A stretch of 64,000 nucleotides of DNA, from assembly GCF_039535235.1 (NCBI RefSeq), contig NZ_BAAAWU010000001.1, positions 4,588,001 through 4,652,000 on the forward strand, written 5' to 3'. The DNA is from Streptomyces roseoviridis (lineage in GTDB: Bacteria > Actinomycetota > Actinomycetes > Streptomycetales > Streptomycetaceae). The position numbers and the translations under genes are program-made. The first letter of the stretch is position 1. Each line of letters opens with the position of its first letter. This document shows positions 7,449-16,873 of the stretch, in pieces. The notes below the pieces were generated by a model. The model searched no databases and had not been told where the DNA came from. It saw nothing but the letters and a program-made list of their open reading frames with translations.

Positions 7449-8374
7449 TGCGGGCGGCACGGTCCGGAGCGTACGGAGCCGCCGTCCGCGCCGCGCTCCT
7501 GGCGCCGGTCCTGGTGGCCGCGACGGCGGTCGCGCCCACGACGGCGGGGGCGGAGGCGGCGACGGGGGCGGAGGCGGCGACGGCGGGAGTCACCGGGGCG
7601 ACGGCCAGGGCGACCGGGGCGGTCGACGCGGCCGGGTCCCCGGCGCGCGCCCCCGCCCCCGCGCCCCCGCCCGCCTGGACGGCCGCGCCCGCCGCCGGGC
7701 GCCCGTACGTCTACCTGGAAGGGGCCGCGGGCAGCGTCCTCCAGGACACCCTGTCCGTCACCAACCCCGGTGCGGAGCCGCTCACCGTGCGCCTCAGCGG
7801 CCGGGGCGGCGCGCCCGTCGCCTTCGCCGCCCGGACGGTGACCGTGCCCGCCAGGACCCGCGCGGACGTGCCCTTCGCCGTCACCGTGAGCGCCGACACC
7901 CCGCCGGGCGACCACCGGGGCTCCGTACGGGCCAGTGCCGCCGGACGCGAGGCGGCCGTGCCGCTCCACCTGCGGGTCAGCGGGCCGAGGCTCGCCGCGC
8001 TCACCGTCGAGGACATCCGCGTCGACCGCTCCGGCACCCTGCGCTACACCCTCGTCAACCGGGGCAACACCGTCCTCGCCCCGCGCGTGGCCGTACGCGC
8101 CGAGGGCGTCCTCGGCACCGTCCTCGACCGACCCGAAAGCGCCCTGCCGCTCCTCCTGCGCCCCGGCGTGCGCGCCACCCGCACCGAAGCCTGGCCCGAC
8201 CCGCCCGCCCTCGACTCGGTCACCGTCCACCTCACGGCCACCGCCCCCGGCGCCGCCCCCGCGACCGCCCGCGCCGACGCCGCCTTCGCCTCGCCGGCGG
8301 GCCTCGGCGCCGTGACGGCCGCCCTCCTCGCGGCGGCGGGCGCGGCCACGTACGCGATACGGAGGAAACGATGA
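7448..8374 (+). CDS. Exported membrane-anchored protein resembling DUF916
   Basis: 308 aa. Signal peptide (AALLAPVLVAATAVAPTTAGA), an Ala/Thr/Pro-rich low-complexity spacer with a short duplicated block, then two beta-sandwich-like segments: residues about 85-175 contain DTLSVTNPGAEPLTVRLSG and TPPGDHRGSVRASA, and a second contains LRYTLVNRGNTVLAPRVAV. One C-terminal membrane helix (LGAVTAALLAAAGAATYAI) ends in RRKR. The pattern resembles the peptidoglycan-binding DUF916 proteins of Firmicute WxL operons, which also travel with LPXTG proteins; that relation is by pattern, not alignment. One-base overlap upstream and ATGA overlap downstream show translational coupling. Confidence 0.75.
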   Translation: MRAARSGAYGAAVRAALLAPVLVAATAVAPTTAGAEAATGAEAATAGVTGATARATGAVDAAGSPARAPAPAPPPAWTAAPAAGRPYVYLEGAAGSVLQDTLSVTNPGAEPLTVRLSGRGGAPVAFAARTVTVPARTRADVPFAVTVSADTPPGDHRGSVRASAAGREAAVPLHLRVSGPRLAALTVEDIRVDRSGTLRYTLVNRGNTVLAPRVAVRAEGVLGTVLDRPESALPLLLRPGVRATRTEAWPDPPALDSVTVHLTATAPGAAPATARADAAFASPAGLGAVTAALLAAAGAATYAIRRKR

Positions 8375-9531
8375 CGTCCTCGCGTACGGGCCGAGGCGCC
8401 CCCCGCGCCGGCGCGCTGCTCGCCGCCCTGCCCCGGCTGCTCACCCTGCTGGCCCTGCTGGCCCTGCTGGCCCTGCTGGCCCTGCTCGGTCTGCTGGCGC
8501 TGCCGGCCGCCGGTCCCGCGCGCGCGGAGGAGCCGCCGAAACCCCGGGTCGCCCTGTCGAAGAGCGAGGGCGGCAAGGGCGGCGAGATCACCGTCAGCGG
8601 CTCCGGCTGGAAACCCGGCGCCCTGCTCATGCTGCTGGTCTGCGGCCAGGCCGCGCCCGACAGGGGCGTCATCGGCGGCACCAACTCCTGCGCCAACACC
8701 GACGGCCGCGCCGCCACCGTCGACGCCCAGGGCGCGTTCAGCCGGAAGCTGCCGGTCGCCGAACCGCCCGAGCCCTGCCCCTGCGTGGTCCACGTGGCCG
8801 GCGTCACCGGCCGGGCGGACGTCGTGGACGTGCCGTTCACTGTCGCCGGACATCCGACCGCCCCGCTGCCGGAGTCCTCGGCGGCCGGCCGGCTCGCCGT
8901 GCTCGCCTCGGCCCGACTGGAAGGCTCCAGCGGCGTTCTCGTGTGGTTCGGGGCGCCCGCCCGCCGCGAGGTCGTCGTCACCGTCGGCAACCTCGGTCCG
9001 GACCCGGTGAAGGACCCCGTCTTCGAGGTCGGCACCAGCCACGGCGTGTTCGCGCCGCAGTACGAGGAGCGGCAGTGGCGCGGCACGGTCGAGCCGGGCC
9101 GCAAGGCCCTGGTGAAGCTGCCCGTCGAGCTGCCGGCGGGCGCCCACGGCGACTACCGGGTCTCGGTGCGCCACGGCGGGAAGGTGTTGGTGGAGCAGCC
9201 CTGGGGGGTCCCGAGGCCGTGGGGCGTGACCCTGTTCTGGGTGCTGCTCGCGGTCGTCGTCCCGGCCGGCCTCTTCCGCATCGGCATGGCGGTCGTCGAC
9301 CGGGTCGGGCCCGAAGTCCCCTCCGCCCGCGCGCCGCGCGTCCACCGTCGTCCGCCGCGCCGTCCGTCCACGTCCCGTCCGTCCGCGCGCCGGACCGGCC
9401 CGCCCGCACCGGCCGCTGGGCGACCGACCGCTGAGCAACCGACCACTGGGCGACCGACCGTGGTCCTGCCGTGGTTCACCCCCGAATCCGCACCGTCAGA
9501 GAACAGCCCGACGACGAAGGGAATGTCGTGA
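8371..9531 (+). CDS. Membrane protein with neocarzinostatin-like extracellular domain
   Basis: 386 aa. The N-terminal signal is an exceptionally Leu-rich helix built on four perfect copies of a 9-bp unit. The exported part begins with VALSKSEGGKGGEITVSGSGWKPGALLMLLVCG, which resembles the neocarzinostatin/macromomycin fold and includes several Cys. A second beta-rich segment (EVVVTVGNLGPDPVKDPVFEV) precedes a membrane helix (VTLFWVLLAVVVPAGLF). The cytoplasmic tail is Arg/Pro/Ser-rich and probably disordered. GGAGGA precedes the ATG, which overlaps the previous stop (ATGA), and its own stop overlaps the next GTG. A structural partner for the flanking sortase substrates is likely. Confidence 0.75.
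   Translation: MTSSRTGRGAPRAGALLAALPRLLTLLALLALLALLALLGLLALPAAGPARAEEPPKPRVALSKSEGGKGGEITVSGSGWKPGALLMLLVCGQAAPDRGVIGGTNSCANTDGRAATVDAQGAFSRKLPVAEPPEPCPCVVHVAGVTGRADVVDVPFTVAGHPTAPLPESSAAGRLAVLASARLEGSSGVLVWFGAPARREVVVTVGNLGPDPVKDPVFEVGTSHGVFAPQYEERQWRGTVEPGRKALVKLPVELPAGAHGDYRVSVRHGGKVLVEQPWGVPRPWGVTLFWVLLAVVVPAGLFRIGMAVVDRVGPEVPSARAPRVHRRPPRRPSTSRPSARRTGPPAPAAGRPTAEQPTTGRPTVVLPWFTPESAPSENSPTTKGMS
8446..8481 (+). repeat. Four perfect 9-bp repeats in a signal peptide
   Basis: CTGCTGGCC occurs four times head to tail and a fifth unit (8482-8490) differs in its last three bases. Each unit encodes Leu-Leu-Ala, so the repeat lengthens the hydrophobic core of the signal sequence. Changes in copy number would stay in frame and alter helix length. 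Confidence 0.9.
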
Positions 9532-10952
9532 GCACGCAACGGAGGATGAGCGCGGCCGGGATCGCGCTGATGCTCGGCGGCGCGGGGATCCTGCTGACCG
9601 CGAGTCCCGCCCTGGCCGCCGAGGTCGCGTACCGGACCGAGTGCGTCCCGCCCGCCATCTCCGGCATGCCGCCGGTGCAGGGCACGACCGAGGTGCGGAT
9701 CACCGCGCCCGCCGAGGCCAGGGTCGGTGACGAGGTCGAGGTGGTGTGGAAGACGGTCGAGGCCGCCTCCAAGAACCCCGACGTCCTGGACCTGGAGAAG
9801 GACACGGTGAAGCCGACCGGTGTCATCAGGCTCGGCGGCACGGCGAGCGGCACCCTGGCGGTGGAGGGCCCGCGGCAGAACCCGCCCATACCGAAGAACA
9901 GCCCCATGGTCCTGCCGGACATGAAGGGCAAGCTGAAGCTGGAGAAGGCGGGCGAGATCACGCTGACGCCCGACACGTACACGATCAACGTCTCCAAGCC
10001 GATGTCGACGAACACGAAGTGCTCGCCGGAGGAGACGGTCGCGGTCGCCGCCACGATCAAGGTGACGGACGGCGGCACCACCACGTCCGGCGGTACGACG
10101 GCATCGGGCGGCACCACGACGAGCGGTGGTACGACGGCATCGGGCGGGACCACGACGTCCGGCGGTACGACGGCGTCCGGCGGCACCACGACCACCGGCG
10201 GCGGCTCGTCGTCCGGCGGTTCGTCGTCCGGCGGCTCGGCCTCCGGAGGTTCGTCGTCCGGCGGCTCGGCCTCCGGCGGGGGCGGCGGGCAGACCGATTT
10301 CCGCGGCACCGAGGTGGCCGTCGCCTTCGCCTGCCAGGCGCCCGGACCCGCGTCCATCGACTCCAAGGTGACCATCGACGCCAGGAAGAACGGCGGCGCC
10401 TACGACCTCACCGTCAGGACCGCCAAGGGCGTCATGAACAGTCCGGCCGCGCTCCCCGCCGGAGCCCTGAAGCCCTCGATGGACGTGCGGCTCGGCGGCG
10501 CCGACTCCGGCAGCGTGAAGGTCACCGGCCCCGGCAACCCGGCTCCCCTGGAGGCCGGCAAGCCCGTCGACCTGCCCGACATGAAGGGCACGTACAGGCC
10601 GGGGGCGACCGGAAAGTCCACGCTCAGTCCCGGCAGGCTGACCATCACCGTGTCGCTCGGCGGCTCGCCCATCGTGATCCCCTGCGAGGTCAAGGGCTCG
10701 GTCCGGGCTTCCCTCACCCTCGACACCAGCAAGCAGGAGGGCGGCGCCTCCGGCGGCACCAGCGGCTCCACCACCTCCGGTGGCGGCTCCACCACCGCCT
10801 CCGGCGGCTCCGGCGGCGGCCTCGCCGACACCGGAGCCGCCGACGACGGCGCCCTGCGCGCCCTCGCCCTGGTGGCGGGCACCGCGATCCTCCTCGGCGG
10901 GGCGGTGTTCACGTTCACGCCGTGGGGGCGGCTCCGGCGCGGGACGCGGTGA
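9528..10952 (+). CDS. Two-domain secreted protein with LADTG sorting signal
   Basis: 474 aa. Signal peptide ends near SPALAAEVAY. Two copies of the beta domain seen in the first gene of this operon follow (about residues 30-185 and 260-400), each bracketed by two Cys (TECVPP/TKCSPE and FACQAP/IPCEVK) and sharing RLGGxxSG and LPDMKGxY/L. They are joined by a Gly/Thr/Ser linker of SGGTT-type repeats. The C-terminus is LADTG, a hydrophobic helix and RLRRGTR, matching the LAXTG motif used by class E sortases in Streptomyces. GTG 9528 overlaps the previous stop and follows GAAGGG, so the long upstream extension is rejected. No sortase gene lies in the window. Confidence 0.8.
   Translation: MSTQRRMSAAGIALMLGGAGILLTASPALAAEVAYRTECVPPAISGMPPVQGTTEVRITAPAEARVGDEVEVVWKTVEAASKNPDVLDLEKDTVKPTGVIRLGGTASGTLAVEGPRQNPPIPKNSPMVLPDMKGKLKLEKAGEITLTPDTYTINVSKPMSTNTKCSPEETVAVAATIKVTDGGTTTSGGTTASGGTTTSGGTTASGGTTTSGGTTASGGTTTTGGGSSSGGSSSGGSASGGSSSGGSASGGGGGQTDFRGTEVAVAFACQAPGPASIDSKVTIDARKNGGAYDLTVRTAKGVMNSPAALPAGALKPSMDVRLGGADSGSVKVTGPGNPAPLEAGKPVDLPDMKGTYRPGATGKSTLSPGRLTITVSLGGSPIVIPCEVKGSVRASLTLDTSKQEGGASGGTSGSTTSGGGSTTASGGSGGGLADTGAADDGALRALALVAGTAILLGGAVFTFTPWGRLRRGTR
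10078..10285 (+). repeat. Degenerate Gly/Ser/Thr-coding linker repeat
   Basis: Repeated short units encoding SGGTTA, SGGTTT and then SSGG/SASGG separate the two domains of the LADTG surface protein. Unit length is about 15-18 bp with synonymous variation, so copies are old or under recombination. Confidence 0.75.
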
Positions 10953-10978
10953 GGCGGTCACCGGACCCGTACGGAGAA

Positions 10979-11020
10979 GGGCCTGGCCCGGCACCCGCGA
11001 AGGGGTGCCGGGCCAGGCCC
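10979..11020. terminator. Perfect 18-bp bidirectional terminator
   Basis: 10979-10996 pairs without mismatch with 11003-11020 around the 6-nt loop GCGAAG. It lies between the surface-protein operon (plus) and the peptide transporter (minus), ending 25 bp before the transporter stop. Confidence 0.9.
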
Positions 11021-11045
11021 TCGGTGTCGTCGGTCCGGTGAGGAC

Positions 11046-12551
11046 TCAGCGCACGTCGCCCATGAGGGCGCGGATCTTCTTGCCCGCCATCATGAAGGTC
11101 AGGCCCGCCGCGACCGCGACGACGGCCCACAGCGAGTAGTACAGCGCGTCGCCCAGCGGCTCGTTCAGCTTGGTGGTCCAGCCGTTCAGGGCGTTGCCCG
11201 TCGCGGTGGCGAGGAACCACAGGCCCATGATCTGGCCGACGAACTGCTTCGGGGCCAGCTTCGTCGACAGGGACAGGCCGACCGGGGACAGGCACATCTC
11301 ACCGATGGTCTGGACGAGGTAGACGCTCAGCAGCCAGAAGACGGTGACCTTGCCGGTCTCGCTGTTGGCCGCGGCGGCGCCCGCCAGGCCCATGATCGCG
11401 AACGAGCCGCCGATGAGCAGCATCGCGAGGGCGAACTTCATGGGGGTGCTGGGCTCGCGGTTCCGCTGGGCCAGCTTGACCCACAGGGCCGCGAAGACCG
11501 GCGCCAGGACGATGACCATCATCGGGTTCACCGACTGGTACCAGGACGCCGGGAACTCCCAGCCGCCGATCATGCGGTCGGTCTTGCCGTCAGCGAAGAG
11601 CGTGAGCAGCGAACCCGACTGGTCGTAGATCATCCAGAACAGGACGGCGGTGGCGAAGAACCACGCGAACGCCTTGATCTTGGGCTTGTCGTCGGCCGTC
11701 AGCGCCGGGTTGCGGTACATGGCGACGAAGTAGACGACCGGCACGACGATGCCGAGGACCGCGAGCACGTTCACGATGTGCTCGATGTCGTACGTGCCGA
11801 GCACGACGTCGAGGGCGAGCGCGGCGACGGCCAGGCCGCTCCACAGCAGGACCTTGCGCAGGGCGTTGCGCTTCTCCTCGGGAGTCGCCGGGGTGCCCGG
11901 CTCCTTGCCGACGTCACCGAGGTGGCGGGAGCCCAGGACGTACTGGACGACGGCGAGCGTCATGCCGATGCCGGCGACGGCGAAGCCGAGGTGCCAGTTG
12001 ACGTTCTCGCCCAGGTAGCCGACGACCAGCGGCGCGACCATGCCGCCGATGTTGATCGACATGTAGAAGAGCGTGAAGCCGGCGTCACGGCGGGCGCTCG
12101 GCTGCCCCTCGTACAGGCCGCCGACCATGGCCGAGATGTTCGGCTTCAGCAGACCCGTACCGGCGGCGATGAGCGCGAGGCCCGCGAAGAACGCCGTGTC
12201 CGAGGGGATGGCCAGGGTGAAGTGGCCCGCGGCGATGACGATGCCGCCGACGAGCACGGCCTTGCGGGCGCCCCACAGGCGGTCGGCGACCCAGCCGCCC
12301 GGCATCGCGGCCATGTAGACGACCGCGTTGTACACGCCGTAGATGGAGGCGGCCAGCGCCTCGCGCTCCTCCAGGGGGCCGTCGAGAACGGCGGCGACCA
12401 GGTAGAGCACCAGGATGGCGCGCATCCCGTACCAGGAGAAGCGCTCCCACATCTCGGTCATGAAGAGAGTGGCCAGGCCCCGAGGGTGGCCGAAGAACGT
12501 CTTCTCGGAACCGGGGGTTCCGGAGGAAGCCGTCGTCAGGCTGGACGCCAT
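11046..12551 (-). CDS. Proton-dependent peptide transporter (POT/PTR2 family)
   Basis: 501-aa inner-membrane transporter of the POT (DtpT-like) branch of the major facilitator superfamily, importing di- and tripeptides with protons. The family N-terminal signature is present (FFGHPRGLATLFMTEMWERFSWYGMRAILV, with the ExxERFxxYG motif), followed by GGWVADRLWGARKAV, TGLLKPNISAMVGGLY and the MSINIGGMVAPL motif. About twelve to fourteen hydrophobic helices. ATG 12551 is chosen because AAGGA lies 5-6 nt upstream; the upstream extension is Arg-rich nonsense. It converges on the surface operon and is divergent from a two-component system. Confidence 0.92.
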   Translation of the reverse strand: MASSLTTASSGTPGSEKTFFGHPRGLATLFMTEMWERFSWYGMRAILVLYLVAAVLDGPLEEREALAASIYGVYNAVVYMAAMPGGWVADRLWGARKAVLVGGIVIAAGHFTLAIPSDTAFFAGLALIAAGTGLLKPNISAMVGGLYEGQPSARRDAGFTLFYMSINIGGMVAPLVVGYLGENVNWHLGFAVAGIGMTLAVVQYVLGSRHLGDVGKEPGTPATPEEKRNALRKVLLWSGLAVAALALDVVLGTYDIEHIVNVLAVLGIVVPVVYFVAMYRNPALTADDKPKIKAFAWFFATAVLFWMIYDQSGSLLTLFADGKTDRMIGGWEFPASWYQSVNPMMVIVLAPVFAALWVKLAQRNREPSTPMKFALAMLLIGGSFAIMGLAGAAAANSETGKVTVFWLLSVYLVQTIGEMCLSPVGLSLSTKLAPKQFVGQIMGLWFLATATGNALNGWTTKLNEPLGDALYYSLWAVVAVAAGLTFMMAGKKIRALMGDVR

Positions 12552-12976
12552 GTCGATCCTTGCTCTGTCGGGACGCGCGCTTCGTGAGCGGGATGCGCCC
12601 GGTGGGGGAGGCCGGCACCGGCCGGGTGCGGTCGCACCCTTCCGGGATCCACGCCCTGACGCGCCGTCGCGCACAGGACCCGGCCCACAGGTCATTCACC
12701 GCCCCCACGACTGCCGAGGGCGGTCTCGTGCAGAAAAGAGACCCTTGGCGCACCAACACGTCCAAAGGTCCCCGATTACCGCAACAGAACTCTCGACACC
12801 ATACGACACGACAGTGCCGGATATGGAAGGACTTGAGAGATGGATCACAGGTGATGTCGGAACCAACTGCCTTCATTCGAAGGTCATGAGGAGGTTACGC
12901 GCCCCCATCCCGAGGCGGGACGGCCGCCTTGTGGATCACGCTCCGGGGCCGTCCCCGTGCGGACTACCATCGCCTC
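12552..12976. other. Divergent intergenic region with lower GC
   Basis: 425 bp between the peptide transporter (minus) and the response regulator (plus). The part from about 12720 to 12900 is noticeably richer in A and T than the coding sequence around it, as expected for promoters in both directions. I could not identify a -35/-10 pair with confidence. No credible gene. Confidence 0.6.
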
Positions 12977-13654
<678 letters not shown>

Positions 13655-13739
13655 GGGGCGTCTCACCGGTCTTGCCGGGCTCGCGGCCCGACCGACGACA
13701 CACCCCCGAGCGCCCAGTCGCCCCGCCCCCGGAGGATCC

Positions 13740-15011
13740 GTGCGCCGCCGCCTGATCAACTCCACGCTCGCCGTGGTCCTCGTCGTCATCGCCGTCTTCG
13801 GGGTCTCCCTGGTGATCGTCGAGACCCGCACCATCTCCAGCAGCGCCCAGGAGAGCGTGGACTCGGAGGCGCTGCGGATCGTCTCCATCGTGGACAGCCG
13901 GCTGATCGGCGGCGAGCCGGTCAACCCCGACATCCTGGCCGAGCAGAGCGGCGCCAAGCGGTACGCGGAGATCCGGATCCCCGGCCGCCCCTCCATCGAG
14001 ATCGGCGAACGCCCCGCCGGCGACGTCATCCGGGGCCTGGCCGAGGGCGAGCGCGGCGAGACCGTGATCGTCGAGGAGTCCCGCTCCGTCGTCACCGCCG
14101 AGGTCGGCCGCACGCTCCTGATCATCGGCGCCGTGGCCCTGCTCGCCGTCGTGGCCGCCGTCCTGCTCGCCGTACGCCAGGCGAACAAGCTGGCCTCCCC
14201 GCTCACCGACCTCGCCGAGACCGCCGAGCGGCTCGGCTCCGGCGACCCGCGCCCCCGGCACCGGCGGTACGGGGTGCCGGAGCTGGACCGGGTCGCCGAC
14301 GTGCTCGACGCCTCCGCCGAGCGGATCGCCCGCATGCTCACCGCCGAGCGCCGGCTCGCCGCCGACGCCTCCCACCAGCTCCGTACGCCCCTGACCGCGC
14401 TCTCCATGCGCCTGGAGGAGGTCGCCGTCGCCGACGACCTCGCCACCGTCAAGGAGGAGGCGACGATCGCCCTCACCCAGGTCGAGCGGCTCACCGACGT
14501 CGTGGAACGGCTGCTGACGAACTCCCGCGACCCGCGGACGGGCTCGGCCGTCGCCTTCGACCTGGACGAAGTGATCAAGCAGCAGATCGAGGAGTGGCGG
14601 CCGGCCTACCGCAGCGCCGGCCGCGCCATCGTCCACTCCGGCAAACAGGGCATGCGGGCCGTCGGCACCCCCGGCGCCGTCGCCCAGGTCCTGGCCGCCC
14701 TGATCGAGAACTCGCTCATGCACGGCGGCGGCACGGTCGCCCTGCGCACCCGGGTGACCGGCAACCAGTCCGTGATCGAGGTGACCGACGAGGGCCCGGG
14801 CGTGCCCGCCGACCTCGGTGCGCGGATCTTCGAGCGGGCGGTCAGCGGCCGCAGCTCCACCGGCATCGGCCTGGCCGTCGCCCGGGACCTCGCGGAGGCC
14901 GACGGCGGGCGCCTGGAACTGCTCCAGCAGCAGCCGCCGGTCTTCGCGCTCTTCCTCAGCCGCGAGGTCAGGAGCGACAGGGAACGGGACGGGGAGCGCC
15001 CCGTCCGCTGA
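13740..15011 (+). CDS. Sensor histidine kinase
   Basis: 423-aa membrane kinase partnered with the preceding regulator. Two membrane helices (about 8-27 and 124-145) enclose a roughly 95-residue extracytoplasmic sensor; HAMP-like residues 146-200 follow. The dimerisation domain holds His212 in ADASHQLRTPLTAL. The ATPase domain shows LIENSLMHGGG (N box), VTDEGPGVPAD (G1) and STGIGLAVARDLAEADGG (G2). GTG 13740 is preceded by GGAGGA. It converges with the GtrA-like gene, leaving only 9 bp between stops, where a small CCGGGTC hairpin is the only terminator candidate. Confidence 0.94.
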   Translation: MRRRLINSTLAVVLVVIAVFGVSLVIVETRTISSSAQESVDSEALRIVSIVDSRLIGGEPVNPDILAEQSGAKRYAEIRIPGRPSIEIGERPAGDVIRGLAEGERGETVIVEESRSVVTAEVGRTLLIIGAVALLAVVAAVLLAVRQANKLASPLTDLAETAERLGSGDPRPRHRRYGVPELDRVADVLDASAERIARMLTAERRLAADASHQLRTPLTALSMRLEEVAVADDLATVKEEATIALTQVERLTDVVERLLTNSRDPRTGSAVAFDLDEVIKQQIEEWRPAYRSAGRAIVHSGKQGMRAVGTPGAVAQVLAALIENSLMHGGGTVALRTRVTGNQSVIEVTDEGPGVPADLGARIFERAVSGRSSTGIGLAVARDLAEADGGRLELLQQQPPVFALFLSREVRSDRERDGERPVR

Positions 15012-15020
15012 CCCCCCGGG

Positions 15021-15536
15021 TCAGACCCGGTCGGGCTGCTTGCGGGTGGCCTGGCGGGGAGCCTGCTCCAGGAACGATTCGGCGGTCTGCACCGCCTCCT
15101 TCGCCGGCAGCGCCTTGAACACCCACGTCCGGTACGACCAGAAGCGGAACAGGGTCGCGACGCCGATGCCGAAGAACTTGAAGAAGTTGCTCTGCAGCGG
15201 GCCGTCCCAGCCGAAGCCGTACGTCGCCGTGTAGAGCACCCCGTTCTCGATGACCATGCCGACGACGCTGAACAGCAGGAACAGCGCCATTTCCTTGGTG
15301 CGGCCGGACTTGTCGCGGTCGCGGTACGTGAAGTAACGGAACCCCACGTAGTTGAAGAGGATCGCCACGACCGTGGCGATGATGCTCGCCCGTACGACGG
15401 GGAGATCGGTGACGTGGCGGACCAGGTTGAAGACGGCCAGGTTCACCAGCACGCCCAGTCCGCCGACCACGCCGAACTTGGCGACCTCGCGGACGAGCCG
15501 GTCCACTCGCATGCGCAACGCGCCGGGTTCACTCAT
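15021..15536 (-). CDS. GtrA family membrane protein
   Basis: 171 aa, small polytopic protein of the GtrA/DPMS family thought to act in moving undecaprenyl-linked sugars across the membrane. Four hydrophobic helices are visible: FGVVGGLGVLVNLAVFNLV, SIIATVVAILFNYVGFRYFT, MALFLLFSVVGMVIENGVLY and a last one near FFKFFGIGVATLFRFWSYRTWVF. The FNYVGFRYFTYRDR and FRFWSYRTWVF blocks are typical. ATG 15536 is the first in the frame; an internal Met at residue 9 is an alternative. It diverges from purK. It may serve the glycosyltransferase genes elsewhere in the window. Confidence 0.85.
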   Translation of the reverse strand: MSEPGALRMRVDRLVREVAKFGVVGGLGVLVNLAVFNLVRHVTDLPVVRASIIATVVAILFNYVGFRYFTYRDRDKSGRTKEMALFLLFSVVGMVIENGVLYTATYGFGWDGPLQSNFFKFFGIGVATLFRFWSYRTWVFKALPAKEAVQTAESFLEQAPRQATRKQPDRV

Positions 15537-15733
15537 CGTGATGGCTCTGTCCCGTCCGTTCCGGATGTGTTCGGCCGACGCCCGGATGGCGTCAACCCAG
15601 CCATGCTAACCAGCGCTCCCGTCACCCGCCCGAGATGCTCCCGATCCGTGTGCGATGCGTGTGCGAGCCCACTCCCACTGTCACAAACCACAGCCGGACG
15701 AGGGTCCGGACATTGTGCGGATACCCTAAGAGG

Positions 15734-16873
15734 GTGACGTTCCCGGTAGTCGGCATGGTCGGTGGCGGTCAGCTCGCCCGTATGACCCACGAGGCGGGCA
15801 TCCCCCTCGGCATCAAGTTCAAGCTGCTCAGTGACACCCCGCAGGACTCGGCGGCCCAGGTGGTCAGCGACGTCGTCATCGGCGACTATCGCGACCTGGA
15901 CACGCTGCGTGACTTCGCGCGCGGCTGCGACGTGATCACCTTCGATCACGAGCACGTGCCCGCGGAGCACCTGGCGGTCCTGGAGGCGGACGGCGTCGTC
16001 GTCCGGCCCGGCCGCGCGGCCCTCGCGCACGCCCAGGACAAGGGGGTGATGCGGGCGAAGCTCGACGAGATCGGCGCGCCCAGCCCCCGCCACCGCATCG
16101 TGGCCGACCCGGCCGACGCGGCGGCCTTCGCCGCCGAGGTGGGCGGCTTCCCGATCATCCTGAAGACCGTGCGCGGCGGCTACGACGGCAAGGGCGTCTG
16201 GTTCGTGCGCTCCGAGGCGGACGCCCACGACCCGTTCCGCGCGGGCGTGCCGGTCCTCGCCGAGGAGAAGGTCGACTTCGCGCGCGAGCTCGCCGCGAAC
16301 ATCGTCCGCTCCCCGCACGGCCAGGCCGTGGCCTACCCGGTGGTCGAGTCCCGCCAGGTCGACGGCGTCTGCGACACCGTGATCGCGCCCGCGCCCGACC
16401 TCGACGACGAGCTCGCCGGCCAGGCGCAGGAGCTGGCCCTGCGCATCGCCAAGGAGCTGGACGTCATCGGTCACCTGGCCGTCGAGCTCTTCCAGACCCG
16501 TGACGGCCGCATCCTCGTCAACGAGCTCGCCATGCGCCCGCACAACTCCGGCCACTGGACCCAGGACGGCGCGGTCACCTCGCAGTTCGCCAACCACGTC
16601 CGGGCCGTCCTCGACCTTCCGCTGGGCGACCCGCGCCCGCGCGCGAAGTGGACCGTGATGTGCAACGTCCTCGGCGGCGACTACCCGGACATGTACGCGG
16701 CGTACCTGCACTGCATGGCCCGGGACCCCCAGCTCAAGATCCACATGTACGGCAAGGACGTGAAGCCCGGACGCAAGGTCGGCCACGTCAACACCTACGG
16801 CGACGACCTCGACGACGTGCTGGAGCGCGCCCGTCACGCCGCCGACTACCTGCGAGGGACGATCGTTGAGTAA
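15734..16873 (+). CDS. purK: N5-carboxyaminoimidazole ribonucleotide synthase (PurK)
   Basis: 379-aa ATP-grasp enzyme converting AIR, bicarbonate and ATP into N5-CAIR in purine synthesis. The N-terminal FPVVGMVGGGQLARMTHEA, central ATP-grasp block FPIILKTVRGGYDGKGVW, and late VNELAMRPHNSGHWTQDG motifs are all intact. GTG 15734 gives the family N-terminus. There is little room for a ribosome site (AGAGG directly abutting), and TACCCT lies 6 nt upstream, so a leaderless transcript is likely. Overlaps purE by 8 bp (TTG start inside the end of purK), indicating coupled translation. Confidence 0.96.
   Translation: MTFPVVGMVGGGQLARMTHEAGIPLGIKFKLLSDTPQDSAAQVVSDVVIGDYRDLDTLRDFARGCDVITFDHEHVPAEHLAVLEADGVVVRPGRAALAHAQDKGVMRAKLDEIGAPSPRHRIVADPADAAAFAAEVGGFPIILKTVRGGYDGKGVWFVRSEADAHDPFRAGVPVLAEEKVDFARELAANIVRSPHGQAVAYPVVESRQVDGVCDTVIAPAPDLDDELAGQAQELALRIAKELDVIGHLAVELFQTRDGRILVNELAMRPHNSGHWTQDGAVTSQFANHVRAVLDLPLGDPRPRAKWTVMCNVLGGDYPDMYAAYLHCMARDPQLKIHMYGKDVKPGRKVGHVNTYGDDLDDVLERARHAADYLRGTIVE

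Noticed and set aside
10078..10285. CRISPR-like array
   Set aside because: Repeats are contiguous, in frame and encode a Gly/Ser/Thr linker; there are no unique spacers and no cas genes.
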